Below, piece after piece: positions 39,490-50,909 of a DNA stretch of 64,000 bases (positions within the stretch are counted from its first letter, which is position 1; the number at the start of each line of letters is the position of its first letter). Source of the stretch: Ridgeia piscesae. Lineage: Eukaryota; Annelida; Polychaeta; Sabellida; Siboglinidae. Under the pieces are notes generated by a model, which worked only from the letters and a program-made list of their open reading frames with translations, was not told where the DNA came from and did not search any database. Made by a program: the position numbers and the translations under genes. Where the stretch lies: contig JAODUO010001071.1 in the NCBI GenBank assembly GCA_025642075.2, positions 62,001 through 126,000 on the forward strand, written 5' to 3'.

Positions 39490-42400
39490 TGTGCGTGTAT
39501 GTATATGTGTGTCAGTAAACTTGCACGTGTCTACCAAACATTTGCGATTGGCAAATATTTGATCCAGCACGAAACCCTGGGCCTTGGCACCAGGGAGGCG
39601 ATACGCTTACAGTGTCCCAAAGTCAGCATGTCAATGTGTAACTGGTCATTTCACGTGCTGTGTATCCCACCAGGTACACGAGAGAGAACTTGACCGATCC
39701 TCTGAGTTGTCTCCACAGTCGTCATCAACAGGCGGTGACGAGCTGCAAAGACCAGGTAGGGTACAGAGGCGAGGGTAGAAAATTAGTATTCAAGAACTCG
39801 AGCTTGTGCACACCCTGTTGTCATGATGTCAGAAGCTCGGGATAGATGGGGATGTTGAAAAATTGGCAAGGCAATATTATAAATGTTATCGATATTCAAT
39901 AACTTCATTGTCCGTTTAGAGCAATTTAAAAATGAATGTTTGTCTTCAGATACAGGTTTACACTGAGTCAGTCACATTGTAAAGAGGAAGCAAATAAATA
40001 TATCAATAAACAATTATTTTACAATTAGTACGTCATGATATTGCACTGCATATACCAAGCGACATTGCCACAGTTATAATACTTTTAAATTCACTTGTAA
40101 CAGTAACTTGGTGGGCTGTGGCACAACCATATAGCAGTGCATCCCAGAATGCCCTGCTACAGCTTCACTTCCTGTTGTCAGATCCTGTGGCTGCTACAAG
40201 ATGAGATAGCGTCAGCATCCCGTCTCATCCTGCCAGTGGCTGCAGAGACGCTGGAGATGGTGGCAGCCCATGTCAAGAGGAGCGAGTTGAAACCAATGTG
40301 TCTGTATGAGCGGGTGCCTCTGCACTTTGTCTATGGCCCAGACAACAGTCTCACTCAGTTCAAAGAGGTGAGTCCAAACAACAGTCTTATTCAGTTCAAA
40401 GAGTCCAGACAACAGTCTTACTCTGTTCAAAGATGTGAGTCCAGACAACAGTCTCACTCAGTTCAAAGAGTCCAGACAACAGTCTTACTCTGTTCAAAGA
40501 GGTGAGTCCAAACAACAGTCTCACTCAGTTCAAAGAGGTGAGTCCAGACAACAGTCTCACTCAGTTCAAAGAGGTGAGTCCAGACAACAGTCTCACTCAG
40601 TTCAAAGAGTCCAGACAACAGTCTCACTCAGTTCAAAGAGGTGAGTCCAGACAACAGTCTCACTCAGTTCAAAGAGGTGAGTCCAGACAACAGTCTCACT
40701 CAGTTCAAAGAGGTGAGTCCAGACAACAGTCTCACTCAGTTCAAAGAACCGAGTCCAGACAACAGTCTCACTCAGTTGAAAGAACTGAGTCCAGACAACA
40801 GTCTTATTCAGTTCAAAGAGGCGAGTCCAGACAACAGTCTCACTCAGTTGAAAGAACTGAGTCCAGACAACAGTCTTATTCAGTTCAAAGAGGCGAGTCC
40901 AGACAACAGTCTCACTCAGTTCAAAGAGGTGAGTCCAGACAACAGTCTCACTCAGTTGAAAGAGGTGAGTCCAGACAACAGTCTCACTCAGTTCAAAGAG
41001 GTGAGTCCAGACAGCAGTCTCACTCAGTTCAAAGAGGTGAGTCCAAACAACAGTCTCACTCAGTTCAAAGAGGTGAGTCCAGACAACAGTCTCACTCAGT
41101 TCAAAGAGGTGAGTCCAGACAACAGTCTCACTCAGTTCAAAGTAGTGAGTCCAGACAACAGTCTCACTCAGTTCAAAGAGGTGAGTCCAGACAACAGTCT
41201 CACTCAGTTCAAAGAGGTGAGTCCAGACAACAGTCTCACTCAGTTCAAAGAGGTGAGTCCAGACAACAGTCTCACTCAGTTCAAAGAGGTGAGTCCAGAC
41301 AACAGTCTCACTCAGTTCAAAGAGGTGAGTCCAGACAACAGTCTCACTCAGTTCAAAGAGGTGAGTCCAGACAACAGTCTCACTCAGTTCAAAGAGGTGA
41401 GTCCAGACAACAGTCTCACTCAGTTCAAAGAGTCCAGACAACAGTCTTACTCTGTTCAAAGAGGTGAGTCCAGACAACAGTCTCACTCAGTTCAAAGAGT
41501 CCAGACAACAGTCTCACTCAGTTGAAAGAACTGAGTCCAGACAACAGTCTCACTCAGTTGAAAGAGTCCAGACAACAGTCTCACTCAGTTCAAAGAGGTG
41601 AGTCCAGACAACAGTCTCACTCAGTTCAAAGAGGTGAGTCCAGACAACAGTCTCACTCAGTTCAAAGAGGTGAGTCCAGACAACAGTCTCACTCAGTTCA
41701 AAGAGGTGAGTCCAGACAACAGTCTCACTCAGTTCAAAGAGGTGAGTCCAGACAACAGTCTCACTCAGTTCAAAGAGGTGAGTCCAGACAACAGTCTCAC
41801 TCAGTTGAAAGAACCGAGTCCAGACAACAGTCTCACTCAGTTGAAAGAACTGAGTCCAGACAACAGTCTCACTCAGTTCAAAGAGGTGAGTCCAGACAAC
41901 AGTCTCACTCAGTTGAAAGAACTGAGTCCAGACAACAGTCTTATTCAGTTCAAAGAGGCGAGTCCAGACAACAGTCTCACTCAGTTCAAAGAGGTGAGTC
42001 CAGACAACAGTCTCACTCAGTTGAAAGAGGTGAGTCCAGACAACAGTCTCACTCAGTTCAAAGAGGTGAGTCCAGACAACAGTCTCACTCAGTTGAAAGA
42101 ACTGAGTCCAGACAACAGTCTCACTCAGTTCAAAGAGGTGAGTCCAGACACAGTCTCACTCAGTTCAATGAGTCCAGACAACAGTCTCACTCAGTTAAAG
42201 AATGAGTCCAGACAACAGTCTCACTCAGTTAAAGATGAGTCCAGACAACAGTCTCACTCAGTTCAAAGAGGAGTCCAGACAACAGTCTCACTCAGTTCAA
42301 AGAGTGAGTCCAGACAACAGTCTCACTCAGTTAAAGAAGATCCAGACAACAGTCTCACTCAGTTAAAGAGTGAGTCCAGACAACAGTCTCACTCAGTTAA

Positions 42401-45400
42401 AGAGTGAGTCCAGACAACAGTCTCACTCAGTTCAAAGAAGAGTCCAGACAACAGTCTCACTCAGTTCAAAGAGGTGAGTCCAGACAACAGTCTCACTCAG
42501 TTCAAGACGAGTCCAGACAACAGTCTCACTCAGTTAAAGATGAGTCCAGACAACAGTCTCACTCAGTTCAAAGAAGTGAGTCCAGACAACAGTCTCACTC
42601 AGTTCAAAGAACTGAGTCCAGACAACAGTCTCACTCAGTTCAAAGAGGTGAGTCCAGACAACAGTCTCACTCAGTTGAAGAACTGAGTCCAGACAACAGT
42701 CTCACTCAGTTCAAAGAGGTGAGTCCAGACAACAGTCTCACTCAGTTGAAAGAACTGAGTCCAGACAACAGTCTCACTCAGTTGAAAGAACTGAGTCCAG
42801 ACAACAGTCTCACTCAGTTCAAAGAACTGAGTCCAGACAACAGTCTCACTCAGTTGAAAGAACTGAGTCCAGACAACAGTCTCACTCAGTTCACTGATAT
42901 TAGTAGTCATGATCTCAAGGGACAAGCACAATACCTAGGATACAATTAGGGTGAATTCCGCTACTCCAAAAATAAAATATATTTCAAAGTACACCTGTAG
43001 TGCTATTTCAATTAACACCAAAGGAACTCAGGTGTAATACATATTATTGTAAAATGTCTGTATAATATATGTATTGTGTGCCAGCAGGTCTACACGTTTG
43101 TATGAGTATATACTATGTACTGACACACACACTTCTTGTGGCAGGACTTTGAGAGGATGCATCTGCCTGGCTACTACTTGAACAAGGAGGGAGCATACTA
43201 CTACCTCTACCTCAACCGGATGCATGCTCACATGCAGTTAAACGTAGCAATCAGCTCAAAGCTGGAGGAGCACCTCGAGGTGAAGTCTACGGCCCACATC
43301 TCCTCACAGGCAGCTTCTGGCACAGTGCCAGAGGCCAGTCATACAGCACCGCAGAAATTGGTGTCAGAAGTGGGATCTGTGGTGGCGCCTGCAGCGGATG
43401 ACATTGCAGCTGTGCAGACTGGAGGTGGAGATGAGGTGTTGGCTGCTGTGGCTGGTGCAGAGGAGTTGGTGGCGGATGTAGACACATGTGATAGTGTCTT
43501 GGGAGGATCAGTTGTGTCCGAGGATCTTGTTAAAGACTCGGTGGAGGATCATTCCGTAGGTCAGACAACTGTTGTGGTGAAAGAGGATCTTGTTGAAACT
43601 GGTGACAATTTTGAAGCGGTGGAAGCTGTTAGAATAGACACACAATTGACGGAGGTCAGCACTGGACTTGGTGCCGTGCAAACAGCGTCCGGGTCAGAGG
43701 TCACTGGTGGTAAAGATATTGCAACAGATGAACAGAAGGCGACATTGCAGGGTAAAGACATCAAGATCTCAATAATTCGGCCCAGTCCTGTTCGACAGGT
43801 GCCAAAGAAAGGTGTTGACAACCCACCACCATCCAGTGACACGTCATCGACACAGGCCAACCACAAAGACGTCATCGTTGACGCTGATGCTTCATCAGTA
43901 AAAAAAGACAAAGCCATCGACATCCACGAAGATGAATCGATTAAGAACATAGCAAAAACCGTCGTGCTGCCACATGTGGTCCTTCGAAGGCGGCACCGAT
44001 CAGGCGAACCAGTCAGTCAGACGACACCGGTGCGTGAGCTCAATTTGTTGGAGCGGCGGGCGACACTAGATGGCAGCAGCATGGTATGGGTGTCACGTTC
44101 TCTGCAGCAGCTGCAGGTTAGCACGCCATGCAGCAGTAGCGAGACGATCGACAAGACCGGCATGAAGCGCATGCACAGTGCTGCCACCTTGGAGAAGTAT
44201 CGGCACGAAAAGTCGAGGAAGTCAGCCGGTGCAGGATTGGACACGTCGGACCCACACATCGTGGCCAGATCCCGCAACCAGTCAGGTCTGCAGACTCCCA
44301 AGTCCACTTCCCTCGTCGACACCACCAGCAGCAGGAGCAGTGTTGGGGAGGAAGGTGAGGACTGAACTGTTCTGTTGGGGAGTCAAGATCTGGTAACTTC
44401 ATTGTACAGTGCATTAAAGACGGGAAATTTACATTCAGATTGAAATGCCAGTGATAAGATTGGTACAATACATAAAAATTGTTAAAGGCATTATGATACT
44501 GAAATGTGGTAAAATGCATCGTAAAGAGCATTAATATATACAAATTAACTAATTAAAAATAAACAACACATCATGCAAAATTTCATGTTCTGTTTTAAAC
44601 AATTTACCAAAGAATTTACCTTTAATGCAGTCACCCAATGGTCCAACTGATGGAACTGTGTAATTTACTAAGGTTTCCTATAGAAATAGATTTTGAAAAT
44701 AGTCAGAAATATTTGTTTATTTAAGCATATCATTCAGTAACTCAGTTTTAACTTAATTCACCTGGGCTGTCACTCAAGTTTGGATTGTCAGCTAGTAAGT
44801 GTACTTGGGCTTGGAACCCCAAAGTAATGTGTCTATGCACCTGTTATTTTTTTAAATTAGAAATTTCTGGAATTTAAAAAAACCCAGTGTACTTAATATT
44901 GTTATACTCTGAGGCTTTCAAGGATACCACCTGTGATCCTGGTTCATACTCTCAAATGTTAGGGTAGGTAAGTAGGACAGACGAACGATGTATTGCCTTG
45001 ACAAGTTGTACACACTGACAGCATGGGCTACATTTAACTGTGACAAATTTTACATCTTATATTTAGGCCCAGAAAATGTTGTTTCAGGTTACGAGGGAGA
45101 CTCGAGTGATATGGATGAGGAGGGCGTGATGATGTCATTCAGCGACTCCCTCGTCCCACATCGCGTGCTGCCCAACTTCTGGCTCATCATGCGCATCTAC
45201 TCCGATGTAGTCGACGTCTTCTTCCATGCCAGGTAACACATCTACTCCGATGTAGTCGATGTCTTCTTCCATGCCAGGTAACACATCCACCCCATGGTCA
45301 ATGTTTCAATGTGTTCTTGGACCCCAAACACTCTACATTTCTTCTTCCATGCCTGGTAACACATCCACCCCATGGTCAATGTTTCAATGTGTTCTTGGAC

Positions 45401-48400
45401 CCCAAACACTCTACATTTCTTCTACCATGGCTGGTAACACATCCACCCCATGGCCAATGTTTCAATGTGTTCTTGGACCCCAAACACTCTACATTTCTTC
45501 TTCCATGCCAGGTAACACACCCACCCCATGGTCAATATTTCAGTGTGTTGTTGGACCCCCAAACACTCTACATTTCTTCTACCATGGCTGGTAACACATC
45601 CACCCCATGGCCAATGTTTCAATGTGTTCTTGGACCCCAAACACTCTACATTTCTTCTACCATGGCTGGTAACACATCCACCCCATGGCCAATGTTTCAA
45701 TGTGTTCTTGGACCCCAAACACTCTACATTTCTTCTACCATGGCTGGTAACACACCCACCCCATGGCCAATGTTTCAATGTGTTCTTGGACCCCAAACAC
45801 TCTACATTTCTTCTACCATGGCTGGTAACACATCCACCCCATGGCCAATGTTTCAATGTGTTCTTGGACCCCAAACACTCTACATTTCTTCTACCATGGC
45901 TGGTAACACATCCACCCCATGGCCAATGTTTCAATGTGTTCTTGGACCCCAAACACTCTACATTTCTTCTACCATGGCTGGTAACACACCCACCCCATGG
46001 CCAATGTTTCAATGTGTTCTTGGACCCCAAACACTCTACATTTCTTCTACCATGGCTGGTAACACACCCACCCCATGGTCAATATTTCAGTGTGTTCTTG
46101 GACCCCCAAACACTCTACATTTCTTCTACCATGGCTGGTAACACATCCACCCCATGGTCAATGTTTCAATGTGTTCTTGGACCCCAAACACTGTACATTT
46201 CTTCTTCCATGCCTGGTAACACATCCACCCCATGGTCAATGTTTCAATGTGTTCTTGGACCCCAAACACTCTACATTTCTTCTACCATGGCTGGTAACAC
46301 ATCCACCCCATGGCCAATGTTTCAATGTGTTCTTGGACCCCAAACACTCTACATTTCTTCTACCATGGCTGGTAACACACCCACCCCATGGCCAATGTTT
46401 CAATGTGTTCTTGGACCCCAAACACTCTACATTTCTTCTACCATGGCTGGTAACACACCCACCCCATGGTCAATATTTCAGTGTGTTCTTGGACCCCCAA
46501 ACACTCTACATTTCTTCTACCATGGCTGGTAACACATCCACCCCATGGTCAATGTTTCAATGTGTTCTTGGACCCCAAACACTGTACATTTCTTCTTCCA
46601 TGCCTGGTAACACATCCACCCCATGGTCAATGTTTCAATGTGTTCTTGGACCCCAAACACTCTACATTTCTTCTTCCATGCCTGGTAACACATCCACCCC
46701 ATGGTCAATGTTTCAATGTGTTCTTGGACCCCAAACACTCTACATTTCTTCTACCATGCCAGGTAACACATCCACCCCATGGTCAATGTTTCAATGTGTT
46801 CTTGGACCCCAAACACTCTACATTTCTTCTTCCATGCCTGGTAACACATCCACCCCATGGCCAATGTTTCTGTGTGTTCTTGGACCCCAAACACTCTACA
46901 TTTCTTCTTCCATGCCTGGTAACACATCCACCCCATGGTCAATGTTTCAATGTGTTCTTGGACCCCAAACACTCTACATTTCTTCTTCCATGCCTGGTAA
47001 CACATCCACCCCATGGTCAATGTTTCAATGTGTTCTTGAACCCCAAACACTACATTTCTTCCATTGCTGGTAATATGTCTTTATCATGCCAGGTAATTGT
47101 CTTGGGTGGAGTGTGTTGGTGCGAAAACAGAAGTCTTAGCTGCATTCAGTGTAGTCGGAATCGCTGACAAAGCAAGAATGTTTTCTTTAATGCTTGATAA
47201 ACACATAGTTTGTACAAGCATTGTTGTGGTGAGACGGTACGGGCTTGTGAAATCATATTTTGGGAGGCGTTGATTTTGTAATTGTACACGGGGGAGTCAT
47301 ATCTAGTACTGCTGAGCCAGCAACATTTGCTGACAAACCCACATGTGACATCATGTGACACCCTATGATATGATGTGACATGATGTGACAGAGACAACAG
47401 GGAGGAGGACCGGCCGGAATACCTGCAACAGAAGATGCTCCTGAGTGACATCATCAAGAACATCCGTGCCATCTGCCGCACGGTCAACCAGGTGGGTAGA
47501 TGATGGGGACAGGCCGCAACACACAGGGGACAAGCCACAAACTACGGGGGACAGACCCAACACACGGGGGACAGGCTGCAACACATGGGACAGATACACA
47601 CACAAGGGACAGACGGCAACACACAGGGGACAGACCAGAACACACAGGGCAGGGGATATACCTCAATACATGGGGGACAGACCAGAACACACGGGGGACA
47701 GACCAGAACACACAGGGCAGGGGATATACCTCAGTCCATGGGGGACAGACCAGAACACACAGGGCAGGGGATATACCTCAATCCATGGGGGACAGACCAG
47801 AACACACGGGGGACAGACCAGAACATACAGGGCAGGGGATATATCTCAATCCATAGGGGACAGACCAGAACACACGGGGGCAGACCAGAACATACAAGGC
47901 AGGGGATATACCTCAATCCATGGGGGACAGACCAGAACACACGAGGGACAGACCAGAACATACAGGGCAGGGGATATATCTCAATCCATAGGGGACAGAC
48001 CAGAACACACGGGGGCAGACCAGAACACACAGGGCAGGGGATATACCTCAATCCATGGGGGACAGACCAGAACACACAGGGGAGGGGATATACCTCAATC
48101 CATTGGGGACAGACCAGAATACACGGGGAACAGACCAGAACACACAGGGCAGGGGATATACCTCAATCCATGGGGGACAGACCAGAATGCATGGGGAACA
48201 AACCAGAACACACAGGGCAGGGGATATACCTCAATCCATGGGGGACAGACCAGAATACATGGGGAACAGACCAGAACACATGGGGAACAGATTGCAACCC
48301 AGTGCAGGGGACACTCCGCAACACACAGGGGACAGGCTGCAACACACAGGAGATAGACCACAACACATGGGGGACGGACCCAACACACGGGGGACAGACC

Positions 48401-50827
48401 ACAAAATACAGTGGAAAGACCACAAAACACAGGGACATACCACAACGCATAGTGGACTAATATGACTAAGTAAATAAATCGTTTTGTCTGTGACGTTCAA
48501 TTATTGGCTATTGCACTATAATAAACAAATGTCATCAGCAAATCATTCGACATGCAATAGTAACAGGACCATGGTCCCATGTGGCTGACTGGCTGGGTCT
48601 GTGTTCAGAGACGACTACTGCAGGAGTTGAACGACACTCGCATGTGTAACCTGCTGCTGGTGCCAGAGGCTGACGAGGACATTCGATGGACACAGGACAA
48701 GTTCTACGACTTCCCAAGGCACAAGAAAGGGGCAAGCGGTGGGTGTCGTCTGAAAACAATGAGAGGGGCTTAAAAAGTAGTGGGTGTGGCTTGTGGTGGG
48801 AGGGAGTGGCTTGTGTAGGAAAAGAATGGCATGGAAAGCAGTGGGTGTGGTTTGGTGGGATTTGATGGATTGGTTTAAAGTGTAGTTTGTGAAGGTGGGA
48901 GTGGCTTATAAAAATGTGGGTGTGGCTTGTATGGGAGGGGAGTGGCATGGAAAGCTGTGAGTGTGGTTTGGTGGGATTTTATGGATTGGTTTGAAGTGTA
49001 GTTTGTGAAGGTGGGAGTGGCTTATAAAACTGTGGGAGTGGCTTGTATGGGAGGGGAGTGGCATGGAAAGCTGTGAGTGTGGTTTGGTAGGATTTTATGG
49101 ATTGGTTTGAAGTGTAGTTTGTGAAGGTGGGAGTGGCTTATAAAACTGTGGGAGTGGCTTGTATGGGAGGGGAGTGGCATGGAAAGCTGTGGGTGTGGTT
49201 TGGTAGGATTTTATGGATTGGTTTGAAGTGTAGTTTGTGAAGGTGGGAGTGGCTTATAAAACTGTGGGAGTGGCTTGTATGGGAGGGGAGTGGCATGGAA
49301 AGCTGTGGGTGTGGTTTGGTAGGATTTTATGGATTGGTTTGAAGTGTAGTTTGTTAAGGTGGGAGTGGCTTATAAAACTGTGTGAGTGGCTTGTATGGGA
49401 GGGGAGTGGCATGGAAAGCTGTGGGTGTGGTTTGGTAGGATTTTATGGATTGGTTTGAAGTGTAGTTTGTGAAGGTGGGAGTGGCTTATAAAACTGTGGG
49501 AGTGGCTTGTATGGGAGGGGAGTGGCATGGAAAGCTGTGGGTGTGGTTTGGTAGGATTTTATGGATTGGTTTGAAGTGTAGTTTGTGAAGGTGGGAGTGG
49601 CTTATAAAACTGTGGGAGTGGCTTGTATGGGAGGGGAGTGGCATGGAAAGCTGTGGGTGTGGTTTGGTAGGATTTTATGGATTGGTTTGAAGTGTAGTTT
49701 GTGAAGGTGGGAGTGGCTTATAAAACTGGGAGTGGCTTGTATGGGAGGGGAGTGGCATGGAAAGCTGTGGGTGTGGTTTGGTAGGATTTTATGGATTGGT
49801 TTGAAGTGTAGTTTGTTAAGGTGGGAGTGGCTTATAAAACTGGGAGTGGCTTGTATGGGAGGGGAGTGGCATGGAAAGCTGTGGGTGTGGTTTGGTAGGA
49901 TTTTATGGATTGGTTTGAAGTGTAGTTTGTGAAGGTGGGAGTGGCTTATAAAACTGTGGGAGTGGCTTGTATGGGAGGGGAGTGGCATGGAAAGCTGTGG
50001 GTGTGGTTTGGTAGGATTTTATGGATTGGTTTGAAGTGTAGTTTGTGAAGGTGGGAGTGGCTTATAAAACTGTGGGAGTGGCTTGTATCGAAGGGGAGTG
50101 GTTGGAAAGCTGTGGGTGTGGTTTGGTTGAGATTGGAGGGTGTGATTTGGAAAGTTGTGATGAATGGCATGGGTAGCCATGGAATATGCAAATATGGGAG
50201 GGGCAGCCGTGGAAGTGGTGGGATTTCATTGAACAAAAGCATGTGTCTGTTGATAGTTTTTCATAACCAAATTTCACAACACGTAAGACAAACAGCTGCA
50301 TGTGATAAATGGCAAAGGAGTTGAACCAGTTGTGTGATGTGTCAATGTTTGATGACTGTCATATGTTACACATTAACCCAACTTGTTTAAACAATATGTT
50401 GTCTGTTGTTTCCCTTCCAGAATCAGATGAGTCTGACGACAACTCTCCACCCAAGAAGTATTTGGCAGACATGATGAAATTCAAGCCAGGCCACTTTGCC
50501 TGCGAATGTGTCTGGAGAAAGTCATTCATACTTCACTCTAGGCTGAAGATGGGGCCGGGCCGCAGTGTCATCTCTAGGGGTGAGTGTCAGGCCAGGCTGT
50601 AGTGGCATCTCTAAGGGGCCGCAGTGGCATCTGTAGTATAAATATCAAGCCAGACCACAGTGCCATCTTAAGGGCAAGTGTTAGTGTTAGACTGGGTCAC
50701 AGTAGCAACTTCACTGAATAAGGTTTATATATATATTTTTTATTCACACTTGAATTAATATAAATAATTGAAAATAAACCTATTAATCACTATGAAAAAT
50801 ATACTTTTTACTCCTAAATCTAGTTAC

Positions 50828-50909
<82 letters not shown>

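Noticed and set aside
40338..42949. Frames of 180-320 codons with repeats such as [12 protein letters not shown]
   Set aside because: They are frames of the 36-bp intronic array. Only the first 10 or so codons belong to the SZT2 exon, and no independent start or gene context exists.
45259..47167. Frames of 200-334 codons with a 26-residue repeat
   Set aside because: They come from the 78-bp intronic array. The SZT2 frame itself stops at the TAA inside the donor GTAACA.
47445..48460. Overlapping frames of up to 303 codons rich in GDRPEHTG
   Set aside because: Products of a composite minisatellite inside an intron, open on both strands by unit length.
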